A stretch of DNA of 7,676 nt from Lysobacterales bacterium (lineage in GTDB: Bacteria; Pseudomonadota; Gammaproteobacteria; Xanthomonadales; SZUA-36): the NCBI GenBank assembly GCA_026196445.1, contig JAPHTE010000388.1:1-7676 (forward strand), read 5' to 3'. This document shows, in pieces, positions 6,649 through 7,676 of this stretch (its first letter is position 1; each line of letters begins with the position of its first letter). Made by a program: the position numbers and the translations under genes. The notes under the pieces are model-generated. The model worked only from the letters and a program-made list of their open reading frames with translations. It had not been told where the DNA came from and did not search any database.

Positions 6649-7676
6649 ACCACCACCTTCAGTGGCAATGTTGCTTTTCCAGGGTGATCATGTTTCGGCT
6701 CCACCACCCGGAACTTGAGCGCGAAGTGGTCAAAATTATCCAGGATACGCCGCCCCCAGACACTTCCGGTATGGCGCACGTGCGCTTCGATCAGGGATCT
6801 CAGCCTGGCGCAACCCTCGTTTTGCGGATCGCTGTCCAGTTTACTGACGGTAACTTGCTGCGGGTTACAGCGCGGTTCGAAGTTTTCGTGTATATCCAGC
6901 ACGTAGGCCCGGCCACCTGTCATACCGGCTGCGAAATTGCTGCCGGTGCGTCCCAGCACCACGACCGTACCACCGGTCATGTACTCACAGCCGTGGTACC
7001 CAACACCCTCGACGACAGCAGTGGCGCCGGAGTTTCGCACAGCGAAGCGTTCACCCGCCAGGCCCGCGGCATAAAATTCACCACCGGTGGCGCCGTACAG
7101 GCAGGTATTACCGACGATCGAACTGCGCTTGGCGACGATATCCGATTGAGGATGGGGCATGACGGCGATACTGCCACCGCTCATGCCCTTACCGACATAA
7201 TCGTTGGCATCGCCGTGCAACGCCAGGATCATCCCCTCGCTGGCCCAGACACCAAAACTCTGCCCAGCAGTGCCGGTAAAAGTGAGCCTGTACTCTGCGC
7301 CACCCAGGCCGTCCCGGCCGTAGCGCCGCGCGATCTCCCCGGCCAGGCCTGCGCCGACGGAACGGTCGAAGTTATGGATGTCAAATTGCCGTTCAGCACT
7401 TTCACGTTTTTCCAGTGCTTCGGTTACGCTTTCGACAATCCTGGCATTGAGCTCACCACGATCAAACGGGTGGTTTCGCCGACCGTGATAACCACCACCC
7501 TTTAAACCGGCAGCACCGGCGCTGGACAGGATCGGGTCCAGGTCGATACAGCGTTGCTTGGCGGTCAGGGGTTCGATTTTCTCCAACAGGTCGCTGCGCC
7601 CGATGATGTCTTCCAGTTTTTCAAAACCCAGGTATGCCAGGTGTTCACGCACTTCATCTGCAACAAAGCGGAAATA
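6645..7676 (-). CDS. gltB: Glutamate synthase large (alpha) subunit, C-terminal part
   Basis: The frame is open to the right edge, giving the last 343 residues of a protein normally about 1,500 long. The visible part begins with YFRFVADEVREHLAYLGF, the end of the FMN/synthase domain. It continues into the GXGXG beta-helix domain with GTAGQSFGVW (135-144), GDANDYVGKGMSGG (155-168), GNTCLYGATGG (189-199), GCEYMTGG (229-236) and GMTGG (251-255). These Gly-rich turns are characteristic of glutamate synthase and of related formylmethanofuran dehydrogenase and GXGXG proteins. The conserved RHTGSVWGRRIL and LDNFDHFALKF stretch near the end matches the bacterial GltB tail. The N-terminal Ntn glutaminase domain (catalytic Cys1), the 2-oxoglutarate/FMN site and the 3Fe-4S cysteines lie outside the window. 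The gene overlaps gltD by 4 bases and ends in a tail (PGKATLPLKVVV) of no recognised function. The internal GTG at 7652 is not the start. Confidence 0.98.
   Translation of the reverse strand, partial: YFRFVADEVREHLAYLGFEKLEDIIGRSDLLEKIEPLTAKQRCIDLDPILSSAGAAGLKGGGYHGRRNHPFDRGELNARIVESVTEALEKRESAERQFDIHNFDRSVGAGLAGEIARRYGRDGLGGAEYRLTFTGTAGQSFGVWASEGMILALHGDANDYVGKGMSGGSIAVMPHPQSDIVAKRSSIVGNTCLYGATGGEFYAAGLAGERFAVRNSGATAVVEGVGYHGCEYMTGGTVVVLGRTGSNFAAGMTGGRAYVLDIHENFEPRCNPQQVTVSKLDSDPQNEGCARLRSLIEAHVRHTGSVWGRRILDNFDHFALKFRVVEPKHDHPGKATLPLKVVV

Noticed and set aside
6684..7505. Plus-strand frame of 273 codons opposite gltB
   Set aside because: It is a long antisense frame typical of GC-rich genes. 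The minus strand encodes the conserved GXGXG domain of GltB.
1..7676. CRISPR array, tRNA/rRNA, insertion sequence, phage or defence genes
   Set aside because: No regularly spaced repeats, no cloverleaf or rRNA-like segments, and no transposase, integrase or nuclease motifs were seen on either strand.

Overview
This 7.7 kb window reads almost entirely on the minus strand and looks like chromosomal DNA of a Gram-negative bacterium. It encodes a periplasmic adaptor, MacB-type inner-membrane permeases, a Sec-exported protein and a bacterial NADPH-type glutamate synthase. The moderately GC-rich composition and the resemblance of the gltB/gltD products to enterobacterial-type enzymes suggest a gammaproteobacterium. 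That placement is inference; no rRNA or other decisive marker is present.

In order of transcription (right to left), the window opens inside gltB, whose last 343 codons are present (6645-7676). gltD (5209-6648) follows with a 4-base ATGA overlap. Together they encode the two subunits of glutamate synthase (GOGAT), the central step of ammonia assimilation. A 65-base gap then separates this housekeeping pair from a four-gene ABC export cassette: a membrane-anchored adaptor of the MacA/HlyD type (3929-5143), a MacB/LolD-type ATPase (3231-3932), and two different FtsX-type permeases (2044-3195 and 850-2040). The genes are tightly packed (4-base overlap, 35-base gap, 3-base gap), so they are probably one transcription unit. 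The two permeases are best read as a heterodimer energised by the ATPase and coupled to the adaptor. No outer-membrane TolC-like gene and no substrate gene is visible in the cassette.

After a 103-base gap carrying several small inverted repeats lies a minus-strand gene running off the left edge (1-746). It encodes a Sec-exported protein of unknown function whose mature part appears to contain two similar alpha/beta units. This is the least explained gene here.

No RNA gene, mobile element, CRISPR array or phage gene was seen. Most of the window is ordinary. The points worth a second look are the uncharacterised exported protein, the dyad-rich leader in front of it, the heterodimeric exporter of unknown substrate, and a promoter-like element placed awkwardly against the adaptor start codon.
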